This document shows positions 1-8,571 of a DNA stretch of 64,000 bases, in pieces (position 1 is the first letter of the stretch; every line of letters begins with the position of its first letter). Source of the stretch: Sulfobacillus benefaciens. Its GTDB lineage: Bacteria; Bacillota; Sulfobacillia; Sulfobacillales; Sulfobacillaceae. The DNA lies in NCBI GenBank assembly GCA_003023725.1, contig PXYT01000010.1, positions 1-64,000 of the forward strand. The letters run 5' to 3'. Position numbers and translations under genes: made by a program. The notes under the pieces are model-generated. The model did not search any database, had not been told where the DNA came from, and saw nothing but the letters and a program-made list of their open reading frames with translations.

Positions 1-350
1 ACAAAAGAAAAACCCCGGAAGGCGGCCAAGAGGCCGCCACCCGCTTGACCCCCTCCCGGCTTCGCCTGGGAAGGGGAATGCGCGGGCATTATGTTCAAAA
101 ATCCCGTAAATGACAGTGGGTAAGCCCCGTCTGTCATGTTGGCCCACTATGTTGAGCCGTGTGTGTCGGGAACCGGACAATCATCGACACAGAGTCCTCA
201 GGCTGGGTCAGTCATCCCCTGTCGAGTTTGTGTGCGAAACAAAATCACCTGCCGCTGCCTTGGCCATCCGAGCGCAAACCAAGACACCTGCAGGGTCATT
301 TCTCGCTCAGGGGGTTTCAAGCAGGACAGCGGGACAGCTGGCGGATGGTT
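1..350. other. Gene-poor stretch at the window edge
   Basis: No convincing gene is visible here. Open frames exist on the plus strand (for example 110-403), but they lack a ribosome binding site and any recognisable motif. A hairpin lies at 21-38 (GGCGGCC, loop AAGA, GGCCGCC). Read on the minus strand, it is followed a few bases later by a T-rich run, so it may be a weak terminator for transcription leaving the downstream minus-strand gene. The stretch lies beyond the stop codon of the cyclic-di-GMP gene. Confidence 0.4.
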
Positions 351-3300
351 CTAGACCCGCGACAGAATTTCCAAACACCCCGAACCTTTGTGATGCAGCG
401 TAAAATACGCGGTTTTTAGCACAGCCTGAATGGGCACGTCACGGGGATGCGAGACATGGACGGCCGTCCATCGCAAGGGAAGAGGAGCTCCGGAGACGAT
501 TTCATGAATTTCTTCCTCAAGGGCGTGGGCATTCAGTTGGGGATATACCAACATGAATTCATCGCTGCCAATACGGCCTGCGATACCCTCTTGCTTTACC
601 GCGCGCCGAAGATATTGGGATAACTCGATTAGCTTGTGGGTGCCGACACTTTCGCCCAAATCGTGATTGATATTGGCCAAGCCCACGATATCCAGCAGAA
701 CACACCCCACCTCGGCATCTTGTCCGTCGTCGTGGTCCTGGAGTTCGCGGTAGAATTCTTCAATGCCCATATCATTGGGAAGGCGGGTGAGCGGATCCGT
801 GTGCGCCTGGTGTTCCTGTTGCTGGCGCATTTCGATAATCTTATAGATCGACATGCTGAAGGACACCAGAATCTCCATGAGATGCCGCTGATGCTTCGAA
901 AAGCCGTGAATCTGCCGGCTGACCACTAAGAGGAAGCCGTCCTGGTGCACTTCCGGGAAAGTGAGGTGGAAACCCAGCAGGCTTTTGATCCCCTCCTCTC
1001 TCAGGGAAAGGGGAATTTCAGCCTCCGAGAGGATGAAGGGAGTATGCCTTTGACGCAGGGATGTGGGCAAGGAATGGATCTCGCGGGGCACATTACCGAA
1101 AATAAAGCGGGGCATGAGAAGATTTTCAGCATCTAAAATCCATCCTCCCGCGATTCCGATTTGCTCGGTCAAAATCTGCGCCACGCGCTCCCATAGTTTC
1201 CTGGGGTGTTCGATATAGGGAAGATCTTTTAGGACTTCGAGCATGGAGTCCATTTGTTGCTGTTCTTCGGCAATCTGGTTTTGCAGCAAATTCTTGGACA
1301 ATGCTTGCCCCATGGCGCGGGTAAAAGACTCCAGTTCCGGCAACAGCGGGTTCAGAGATTCGTCGTCGCGGGAAAAAAGAACGACAGCCGTGGCGGGAAG
1401 CCCCAAAGGTATCACAGCATAAGACGGGAAACCGTGGGTGGTGGCAAATTGGGTCAAGGAGTCCTGCCGATGATCACCGCACTTGACATAAAGGCTTTGG
1501 CCTGATCTCAAGGCTTTCGTGAAGGCGTGGTCGTCGCAGTACGGGAGGCGCAAGGTCCGGGCGTTGTTGTCGTCAGCCTTCTGAAGCACAGGGACAAACA
1601 ATCCGCCCTCCCGCTTTAGCACCAAAACCAGCGGGAACGGTCCATAACGGGCGAGAGTGGTTGTCAGCAGGGAGAAGATCTCTTGCCGGGATTTGGAATA
1701 ACCCATTTGAGCTAGGGACTGGGCTAGCAAACTTTGGCGACGGATCCGCTCATTGGACTGCAGAAAATGGATAGAGCGTTCAATTAAGGCTGTCGCCAGA
1801 CTACTTAAGGCATAAAGACGGCGCACACGGCCAGGTGTGAATCCGCCAATCTGACTGTGATAGACTTTAAGAATACCCAGGAGATGATTTCCCGAAATCA
1901 GAGGAATTCCGGCAGCGGACTGTATACCGGCCTCCGTCATGTCACTCAGCCATGGACTTAAGGAGGGTTCATTCATGATATTGGGAATAATGCAGGCCGT
2001 GCGGGTTTGCAGCACTTGTCCGACCGGCCCCTTTCCATCGTCGGTTTCGGGATCAAACAAGTCTTGCCGTGGCACATCGAATGATTCGCCATCATGACGC
2101 ACGCAGTGCAGAACATTCTCGTTGAGAATGCCAATCCAGCCTTCGTGCCCTCCGGTCACGGCCAGTGCTGCTGAAGTTGTTTTAGCCAGCAGATGTTCCA
2201 AATCGGCGCTCTCGGCTAAGCTGGAGATGGCCTCAAACAAGGGCTCGCCCAACATGTCCTGATCGCTGATGGCCTCTTCTTTTTGAGAGTACCCGAGGGC
2301 CAGGACGAACAATGCCGTAATGCTCTCCACCAGATGGATAGTGTCAGAACGAATTTGGTTAGGTTCGTGGTAGCCCACATGCAAGAGCCCCCAACATCCT
2401 AGGTTATCGCAGATGGGCGCTGCAATAGCGGATTCCAGATGGAAATGATCCGACCAGGGCCGGGGCTCCGTTAAGGGTTTCTGCTGGCATACGGCAGGCT
2501 GACGGGTCACGATGGCTTGATACAAAGACGGGGTTTGGCGAATGGCAGTGTCTTCGAATATTTGGCGTTCCGATGGCGTTAGGCGTTCACTGGACCCTAC
2601 ATAACGAAAGTGGGATCCCTCTATTTTGAACAACACGGCCACATCGGCACCCGTAAGGCGCTTGGCCAATGCCGTTAACGAGGCGTATGCGCCTTCGCCA
2701 CGGACCAGACCGCGCACCATTTGGCGGGTTGTGGTTAATAAGGTGTCGAGTTGATAGGCCGCCGACGGCTTGTGCGAGGGGTTCTTTTTGAAGTCCGAAG
2801 AAGTTAAACTGCTGTGAAATTGTTGGTTGGGTCTTCCCAGCAGATATCCCTGTCCGAATTCCACCCCAATTTCTTTGAGCGTATACAGTTCAGCAAAGGT
2901 TTCTATGCCTTCCGCGATCAGGGAAGTTGCCGCGGTCTTTTTGGCAAAGCGTGCCGTGCTTTCCAACAGAGCAAATTTGATCGCGTTTTTGTCGACATCG
3001 CGGACTAAGGTTAAGTCAATTTTGGCAAAGTCGGGCTGCAACTCAATGAGGCGAGTCAGTCCCGAGTAACCTGATCCCATGTCGTCCAAGGCAATACGAA
3101 TACCCATGTCGCGAAAAGGGGCGAGATATTCCCTAAGCTTAGCGTCTCCCTCCTGAATGGTTTCACGTTCGGAGATCTCCAAGACAATTTGCTCCGGTTT
3201 CAGCCCTGATTGCTGCAATGCCAGCAAAAACGGCACAGGTGTTAACAGGCTTTTGGGCAGGATATTAATAAAAAGCACGGAAGAGTCAGAGACACGGCTG

Positions 3301-3557
3301 GCACGAAATGCTGCGATGATTTGCTTAAAGGCGAGTAGATCGAAGGTTAACAAGCTGTCATGTTGTTCAGCCGAGGCCATTAAATCTAAAACCGCAATGG
3401 TTTGTCCCTCCGGCAATTGCGGTCGGCTGAGTCCTTCATAAGCCAGGACGACACCGTCCCGGAGCGAGACAATTGGCTGGAAAGCCGCTTCGAGTAAACT
3501 CTGATGATGCCACCGTGGCCACAAATCCTCCCCGCGGAAATTTGCCACCGTACTCAT
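351..3557 (-). CDS. Cyclic-di-GMP protein with EAL, GAF-like and GGDEF domains
   Basis: Cytoplasmic signalling protein of about 1068 residues predicted to act on cyclic di-GMP. An N-terminal EAL phosphodiesterase domain (about 10-245) carries YEGLSR in place of the usual EAL triplet, FINILP, LEISERE, the paired Asp of LDDMGSGYS, FAKID, AEGIET and GQGYL, so the metal-binding residues look retained. Several GAF-like sensor regions follow (about 280-910). The C-terminal GGDEF domain (about 925-1068) reads GSDEF, so its cyclase activity is doubtful. No transmembrane segment is seen. ATG 3557 is chosen because GGAGGGG lies 7 bases upstream. It is a single-gene unit divergent from leuS. The likely role is a sensory phosphodiesterase with a degenerate regulatory GGDEF; the ligand is unknown. 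Confidence 0.9.
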   Translation of the reverse strand: MSTVANFRGEDLWPRWHHQSLLEAAFQPIVSLRDGVVLAYEGLSRPQLPEGQTIAVLDLMASAEQHDSLLTFDLLAFKQIIAAFRASRVSDSSVLFINILPKSLLTPVPFLLALQQSGLKPEQIVLEISERETIQEGDAKLREYLAPFRDMGIRIALDDMGSGYSGLTRLIELQPDFAKIDLTLVRDVDKNAIKFALLESTARFAKKTAATSLIAEGIETFAELYTLKEIGVEFGQGYLLGRPNQQFHSSLTSSDFKKNPSHKPSAAYQLDTLLTTTRQMVRGLVRGEGAYASLTALAKRLTGADVAVLFKIEGSHFRYVGSSERLTPSERQIFEDTAIRQTPSLYQAIVTRQPAVCQQKPLTEPRPWSDHFHLESAIAAPICDNLGCWGLLHVGYHEPNQIRSDTIHLVESITALFVLALGYSQKEEAISDQDMLGEPLFEAISSLAESADLEHLLAKTTSAALAVTGGHEGWIGILNENVLHCVRHDGESFDVPRQDLFDPETDDGKGPVGQVLQTRTACIIPNIMNEPSLSPWLSDMTEAGIQSAAGIPLISGNHLLGILKVYHSQIGGFTPGRVRRLYALSSLATALIERSIHFLQSNERIRRQSLLAQSLAQMGYSKSRQEIFSLLTTTLARYGPFPLVLVLKREGGLFVPVLQKADDNNARTLRLPYCDDHAFTKALRSGQSLYVKCGDHRQDSLTQFATTHGFPSYAVIPLGLPATAVVLFSRDDESLNPLLPELESFTRAMGQALSKNLLQNQIAEEQQQMDSMLEVLKDLPYIEHPRKLWERVAQILTEQIGIAGGWILDAENLLMPRFIFGNVPREIHSLPTSLRQRHTPFILSEAEIPLSLREEGIKSLLGFHLTFPEVHQDGFLLVVSRQIHGFSKHQRHLMEILVSFSMSIYKIIEMRQQQEHQAHTDPLTRLPNDMGIEEFYRELQDHDDGQDAEVGCVLLDIVGLANINHDLGESVGTHKLIELSQYLRRAVKQEGIAGRIGSDEFMLVYPQLNAHALEEEIHEIVSGAPLPLRWTAVHVSHPRDVPIQAVLKTAYFTLHHKGSGCLEILSRV

Positions 3558-3754
3558 ATTCGACCCCTCCAACACACTTTCGACATTCTAACTATTGACA
3601 ATTCGTCATGAACGAGGAAAATCCTCTATCAGCCAACGAGAAAATCGCGGGTTGTTGTTCAACTTTTGATGAAGGACGGGATGCTGCCAGTATTTGCATT
3701 AGAAGAGAATTTCGGGGTAAAATTGAAAACATCTAGTATAGTATCGAGGACGCT

Positions 3755-3957
3755 TAATGATCGCGGTTTCACGGGAATTAAGGGGGTTGCAGAGAGCTAG
3801 CGGCGGGTGCGAGCTAGACCCGACCGATTCCCGGACTCACCGCGTGAAAGAATGGGTCAGCCCGTTATCGCTGAAGAAAGTGAGTGCCGTAATGGCGCTA
3901 AACTGGGTGGTACCGCGGGTTTCGACTCGTCCCTGTTGGAAGACCGGGACTTTTTTT
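3755..3957 (+). promoter_or_regulatory. Leucine T-box riboswitch upstream of leuS
   Basis: The conserved T-box GGGTGGTACCGCG is at 3905-3917. It is followed by CTCGTCCC and a terminator hairpin (GTCCC 3929-3933 with GGGAC 3946-3950) and seven Ts (3951-3957). In Stem I, CGCGG (3762-3766) pairs with CCGCG (3840-3844) and GGGAAT (3773-3778) with ATTCCC (3827-3832). Between these two helices the 3' side of the internal loop is GGACTCA, so CTC at 3836-3838, a leucine codon, is the natural specifier. Uncharged tRNA-Leu should stabilise the antiterminator and allow leuS expression. A -10-like TATAGT is at 3737-3742; no good -35 was found. Confidence 0.92.
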
Positions 3958-3972
3958 ATTGGAGGGAACACC

Positions 3973-6447
3973 ATGACGATCAAGGAAGAACAGCCTTCCA
4001 CGACAATGTCTTCGCTGGACCGCTACAATGTTCGAGCGGTTGAAGAGCGTTGGCAAAAGGTGTGGGAGGAGGAAGGCTTGTACGAGGCCCAGGCATCCCG
4101 CCGTAAGAAATTTTATTGCCTGGAGCAATTCCCATATCCATCGGGGCATTTGCACATGGGACATGTGCGCGTCTATACCCTGGGGGACGTCATTGCCCGC
4201 TATCGGCGGATGGCGGGATACAATGTTCTGCATCCAATGGGTTGGGATGCCTTCGGCATGCCCGCAGAAAATGCCGCCATTAAAAGCGGCATCCCGCCCC
4301 GAACGTCCACACTCGCCAATATCGCGTATATGAAGACGCAGATGAAGCAAATGGGACTGTCCTTTGACTGGTCTCGGGAGATTACTACTTCGGAACCGGA
4401 GTACTACCGATTTACCCAGGAACTGTTCTTGCTATTCTATGAACGGCAATTAGCCTACCAGAAAGAGGGCGCCGTCAACTGGTGCCCGAGTTGCGAGACG
4501 GTTCTGGCCAACGAGCAAGTGGAGGATGGTTTGTGTTGGCGGTGCGATTCCGTTGTCATTAAGAAAGACTTAACACAGTGGTACTTCCGCATTACCGAGT
4601 ACGCCGAACGACTCTTGTCTTCCTTGGACTCCCTGGACTGGCCTCAAGAGATTAAGACTCAGCAGTTCAATTGGATTGGGAAGAGTGTGGGCGCCGAGGT
4701 CATTTTTGATGTGCCACAGATTGACGCGCGTATTGCCGTATTCACCACCCGGCCGGACACGCTGTATGGAGCGACGTACGTGGTTTTGGCTCCCGAGCAT
4801 CCCCTAGTCGAACCGTTAATTGCGTCCTATCCCTACGCGGACGAGGTTCGCCGGTTTATTGCCGCCGAGCGTGTTCACAGTGATATCGAGCGGACCGCGG
4901 AAAATACCGAAAAACGGGGAATTTTTACCGGCAGTTATGCCGTGCACCCCCTAACCGGGGAAGCCCTGCCGATTTGGATTGCCAACTATGTGCTGGTTGA
5001 TTATGGAACCGGAGCGGTGATGGGGGTGCCGGCTCATGATCACCGTGATTTTGCATACGCCAAAAAGTATCGCCTCCCGATGAAAGCGGTAGTACAGCCC
5101 CAAAACCCGGGCAGTGATTTTGGCGAGACAGCTTACACGGGTCCCGGGTTTCTGGTTGAATCCGGCCCATTTACGGGAATGGACAATGAAAAGGCTAAGG
5201 AAGCAATCGCACAGGCATTGAAAACGGAAGGGAAGGGGGGAGCCAGGGTGAGTTATCGAATGCGGGACTGGCTGATTTCGCGGCAGCGTTACTGGGGCGC
5301 TCCCATCCCCATTATTCACTGCCCCAACTGCGGTGCCGTGCCTGTGCCTAGGGACCAGTTGCCTGTCTTGTTGCCTCAGGATGTGGAATTTACCGGTCAA
5401 GGCGCCTCACCGTTGGCTGGGGCCAAGGAGTGGCTGGAAACCCCGTGTCCTCGGTGTCATGGCCGTGCTTCCAGGGAAACCGACACAATGGACACGTTTG
5501 TGGATTCATCGTGGTACTATTACCGCTACACTTCCCCCCGCGCCGTCGAGCCCTTTCTCAAAGCCGATGCGGACTACTGGATGCCGGTGGACGAATATGT
5601 GGGAGGAAAAGAACACGCGGTTTTGCATTTGCTGTATTCGCGGTTTTTCACCAAAGTACTTTACGATGCCGGCTTGGTTCCGGTAGACGAGCCCTTCCAA
5701 CGGCTTTTGGCACAAGGCATGGTGGTCTATGGCGGAGCCAAGATGTCTAAATCCAAGGGTAATACCTTAAGCCCGGAAAACATCATGAAAGAATGGGGTT
5801 CGGACGCTACGCGTCTCTTTATGTTGTTCGCAGCACCTCCGGACAAAGATTTTGAATGGTCGCAGCAAGGCGTGGAGGGAGCCTACCGGTTTCTGCAGCG
5901 CGTCTACCGTTTAGTGGTGAAACCCCGTGCTGCGAATACCGAAACTCTGTCGCAAGAAGGCAGGGAACGTGTGTACAAAGCGGTTCACCGTGCAACCAAG
6001 AAAATTACCGAAGATATTGCTGAACGCCGGGCTTTCAATACTGCGGTGAGTGCTTTGATGGAATTGACCAATGCCTTATATCAAGACATTGACGCTGTCA
6101 CGCGAGACGAACAAACCGAAGTGCTGGGAATTCTTGTTCGCCTTTTGGCACCGTTTGCGCCGCACTTATCCGAAGAGCTGTGGCACCGTCTCCCTCAAGA
6201 GGGCAGTGTGCACCGATCCGACTGGCCTCAGTACGACGAACAGTGGCTGGAAGATGACGAAGTGACAATTGCTTTGCAAATCAACGGGAAAGTGCGCAGT
6301 CGGCTTACAGTGCCCAAGGACATCGATTCTGATCAATTGCGGGAATTAACGCTCGCCGAGGAAAAAATTCAAGCGCTCACTAAGGGACGAACCATCGTCA
6401 AGGTGATTGCTGTTCCCGGTAGTCTGGTTAACGTGGTTGTCCGTTGA
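3973..6447 (+). CDS. leuS: Leucyl-tRNA synthetase
   Basis: Class I aminoacyl-tRNA synthetase that charges tRNA-Leu in the cytoplasm. The product is about 824 residues, usual for the family. The HIGH signature appears as HLHMGH (59-64) and KMSKS is at about 590-594. The CP1 editing domain contains TTRPDTLYGATY and the conserved Asp of VPAHDHRDFA. Zinc-type Cys pairs (CPSC, CWRC) and the catalytic-core segment VDSSWYYYRYT are also present. The frame is open from 3757, but that part is the T-box RNA. ATG 3973 has GGAGGG at 3961-3966. Its stop overlaps the next small gene by four bases. Expression should follow leucine-tRNA charging through the T-box. Confidence 0.98.
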   Translation: MTIKEEQPSTTMSSLDRYNVRAVEERWQKVWEEEGLYEAQASRRKKFYCLEQFPYPSGHLHMGHVRVYTLGDVIARYRRMAGYNVLHPMGWDAFGMPAENAAIKSGIPPRTSTLANIAYMKTQMKQMGLSFDWSREITTSEPEYYRFTQELFLLFYERQLAYQKEGAVNWCPSCETVLANEQVEDGLCWRCDSVVIKKDLTQWYFRITEYAERLLSSLDSLDWPQEIKTQQFNWIGKSVGAEVIFDVPQIDARIAVFTTRPDTLYGATYVVLAPEHPLVEPLIASYPYADEVRRFIAAERVHSDIERTAENTEKRGIFTGSYAVHPLTGEALPIWIANYVLVDYGTGAVMGVPAHDHRDFAYAKKYRLPMKAVVQPQNPGSDFGETAYTGPGFLVESGPFTGMDNEKAKEAIAQALKTEGKGGARVSYRMRDWLISRQRYWGAPIPIIHCPNCGAVPVPRDQLPVLLPQDVEFTGQGASPLAGAKEWLETPCPRCHGRASRETDTMDTFVDSSWYYYRYTSPRAVEPFLKADADYWMPVDEYVGGKEHAVLHLLYSRFFTKVLYDAGLVPVDEPFQRLLAQGMVVYGGAKMSKSKGNTLSPENIMKEWGSDATRLFMLFAAPPDKDFEWSQQGVEGAYRFLQRVYRLVVKPRAANTETLSQEGRERVYKAVHRATKKITEDIAERRAFNTAVSALMELTNALYQDIDAVTRDEQTEVLGILVRLLAPFAPHLSEELWHRLPQEGSVHRSDWPQYDEQWLEDDEVTIALQINGKVRSRLTVPKDIDSDQLRELTLAEEKIQALTKGRTIVKVIAVPGSLVNVVVR

Positions 6448-6713
6448 GAACGGTCCTGGCGTTGGCTATTGCCGCGAGTTCTGCGGTCATTGGAGCGATT
6501 TTAGGCCGATCCCGCCGGCCCAAAGGCCCGATTCACGTAATATGGACGATGATCGTGGCAGCTATCGGTGCAGTTATTGCAGAGACGGCTTCGATTTTGT
6601 GGGTAGGTCCGCCTCCCGAAGGATGGCAGCCTTTGGTGGGCGGCTTGTTCATAGGGGTGATGGCTGGGATTTTCTCCGGCAAAAAACCGAATTCTCCGGA
6701 TAAAGGGAGTTAG
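6444..6713 (+). CDS. Small hydrophobic membrane protein, unknown function
   Basis: A protein of 89 residues that starts at TTG within a TTGA overlap with the leuS stop, so it is probably translationally coupled. It has an Ala/Gly-rich hydrophobic N-terminus (about 3-20), a second hydrophobic segment (about 31-52) and a third (about 63-79), separated by a basic loop (GRSRRPKGP), and ends in a charged tail. This suggests two or three membrane passes. I do not recognise the family. It is the last gene before a strong terminator, so it is probably expressed with leuS. Confidence 0.65.
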   Translation: MRTVLALAIAASSAVIGAILGRSRRPKGPIHVIWTMIVAAIGAVIAETASILWVGPPPEGWQPLVGGLFIGVMAGIFSGKKPNSPDKGS

Positions 6714-6734
6714 GGGCCCTTTAGGCCCCTTTTT
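6713..6734 (+). terminator. Rho-independent terminator after leuS operon
   Basis: GGGGCC (6713-6718), loop CTTTA and GGCCCC (6724-6729) are followed by five Ts. The hairpin overlaps the stop codon of the small membrane protein gene and lies between convergent genes. Confidence 0.88.
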
Positions 6735-6739
6735 AGGAT

Positions 6740-7141
6740 TCAGTGCGCCTTGATCCTGATTTTTTTTCGTCGTGCCATCGATTTGTACACCGTAATCCGA
6801 AGCAGTCCAAAACGATAATCCGCCGTGGCTGTTTCTGGATCGATTTCCGTGGGGAATCCCACGACAGCTTGAAATTCTTCACCCTTGCGCTCATCCTTCT
6901 CCAAGGGAGACGCGGGGAACGCGCCTTTGACGGAGATGGATTCTTCACCGACTTCAATATTGACCTGATCCGGGTCGACTCCGGGCAGTTCGAATTCCGC
7001 CAGGTAGCCGTTTTCGATCTGGTGCAAGTGCGTGCGTGGCTTAGTGTCGTCAAGATTCCAGTCATCACGCATACGGCTCCATACGCGGGACATGTCATTG
7101 CGGAAGTGCTGTATGTCCTCTGGGTCCCATCGCATTAACAT
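6740..7141 (-). CDS. Hsp20/alpha-crystallin family small heat-shock protein
   Basis: A holdase-type chaperone of 133 residues that binds unfolding proteins without ATP. The alpha-crystallin domain spans about 40-125. FELPGVDPDQVNIEV is the typical beta-strand and turn region, and ADYRFGLLRITV corresponds to the family's A-x-x-x-n-G-v-L motif. The C-terminal tail is basic and short, without a clear I-x-I motif except IRI near the end. ATG 7141 follows GGGGAGGTG with 8 bases spacing. It lies 33 bases downstream of the ABC ATPase gene on the same strand and may be co-transcribed with it. No CIRCE element is present near it. Confidence 0.9.
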   Translation of the reverse strand: MLMRWDPEDIQHFRNDMSRVWSRMRDDWNLDDTKPRTHLHQIENGYLAEFELPGVDPDQVNIEVGEESISVKGAFPASPLEKDERKGEEFQAVVGFPTEIDPETATADYRFGLLRITVYKSMARRKKIRIKAH

Positions 7142-7174
7142 TCGGTCTTCACCTCCCCATGGAGTATGCCCCGT

Positions 7175-8551
7175 CTACTCACTTTTCTTGTAAGAATCGG
7201 AACCGTTTTCATCCGGCGTTTTTTGGTCGGGGCTTAGATAGACCAGCTCGCTGTCCGGGTCATAGTGAAAGAGCTCGGCGAAACGCCCCCAGTTTATCGC
7301 CGTGGTCAGCTGGCGTTCGGCCTCAGCGACAGAAAAGTGTTCTTCGAGGATATCATTGAAGAATTCCTTAGGCATGGCGTGGTTCGTTTTATTGCGCAAG
7401 ACGCGTTCGATGAGGTTGAACAGGGGAACGTCTTTCAGTTGTTCACGAATTATCCGCTTGCGCTCGGAGACATCGGCATCGGCAAACTGCTGACCCAAAC
7501 CCGTGAGAGTGAGGTCGCCTTCTTTGACCTCGGCCAAGTGAAAAAGTTCGGCAGTTTCCGTTACCGGAAGTAAATCGTCAACTTCCAAAAACAGCTCGGA
7601 ACCGAGACGATATAAGTCGTCCCGGTTTCCGCGATCGGCGACCAATTCCAGAAGTCCGCTCACCATGGACACGTGGCCGTAGGGAATGGGGGCAAGCCTG
7701 ACTCGATCACGCGGGGCGTTAAGCTCGTCCCCGGTTTTTGGGGGGAGTGCTTCCTGTTCGTCGTTGCGGCCAGTGACGATTTTATAGACGGAATCGACCA
7801 GATCGATAAATTCCTGGGACTTGCGGTTCCGGGGGTAGGGTAAGGGAACTGACAAGTCGGCCGTGATCCGGGCTGGATTTTTTGACAAGATGATAATGCG
7901 GTCGGCCATAAACACGGCCTCCTCAATTCCATGCGTAACCAGCAATATCGCCCGGGTGGGAATTTTTGATTCGAGCCAAAGGTCTAACAGTTCGGAACGC
8001 AAGTTTTCGGCGGTCAGGAAATCGAGGGCTGAAAACGGCTCATCCATACACAGAAGCTCAGGATCGACGGCTAGCGCCCGTGCGAATCCCACGCGCTGGC
8101 GCATGCCCCCCGACAGCTCCTTGGGGAAAGCGTCTTCGTAACCACTCAATCCAATAAGATCCACAAGTTTCAAAGATTTTTCCCGGCGTAAGGACCGTGC
8201 TTCCCCCTTCGCCACCAGACCCAGTTCGACATTCTGCAAAATGGTCAGCCAAGGATAGAGGGCAAACGACTGAAATACCATAGCCGCCTGTGGATTGGGT
8301 CCGGTGACGGGGTGGCCGCGGTATAAAACCGTCCCGTAAGACGGACGGGAGAGACCGGTAATAATGCGCAAAAGGGTGGATTTGCCCGATCCCGAGGGTC
8401 CCAGAAGTGCCACAAACTCTCCCGAATGGATGTCCAAGGTGATATCGTCCAGTATCCGAATGTCGTACTTACCGGGTTGTGTATAAGTCTTGGTCACGCC
8501 CAAGAGACGGATAAGGCGATCTGTTTCCTCATACGGCGGTATGTGTGCCAT
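7175..8551 (-). CDS. NitT/TauT-family ABC transporter ATPase with AAA-associated C-terminal domain
   Basis: Energises the adjacent fused permease at the inner face of the membrane. Residues 1-about 260 form the ABC ATPase: Walker A GPSGSGKST, Q-loop VFQSFALYPW, signature LSGGMRQRVGFARAL, Walker B LLCMDEPFSALD and H-loop LVTHGIEEA. The remaining roughly 170 residues resemble the AAA-associated C-terminal domain found on nitrate/sulfonate/taurine-type ATPases, which explains the length of 458 residues. ATG 8551 has GGGAGG upstream. It starts 20 bases after the permease gene, so the two form an operon. No periplasmic-type substrate-binding protein is encoded nearby, so the substrate is unknown. 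Confidence 0.93.
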   Translation of the reverse strand: MAHIPPYEETDRLIRLLGVTKTYTQPGKYDIRILDDITLDIHSGEFVALLGPSGSGKSTLLRIITGLSRPSYGTVLYRGHPVTGPNPQAAMVFQSFALYPWLTILQNVELGLVAKGEARSLRREKSLKLVDLIGLSGYEDAFPKELSGGMRQRVGFARALAVDPELLCMDEPFSALDFLTAENLRSELLDLWLESKIPTRAILLVTHGIEEAVFMADRIIILSKNPARITADLSVPLPYPRNRKSQEFIDLVDSVYKIVTGRNDEQEALPPKTGDELNAPRDRVRLAPIPYGHVSMVSGLLELVADRGNRDDLYRLGSELFLEVDDLLPVTETAELFHLAEVKEGDLTLTGLGQQFADADVSERKRIIREQLKDVPLFNLIERVLRNKTNHAMPKEFFNDILEEHFSVAEAERQLTTAINWGRFAELFHYDPDSELVYLSPDQKTPDENGSDSYKKSE

Positions 8552-8571
8552 GGATCATAAGCCTCCCTGGA

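Noticed and set aside
3757-3972. N-terminal extension of leuS
   Set aside because: The open frame runs through the T-box RNA and terminator; ATG 3973 has a good ribosome binding site.
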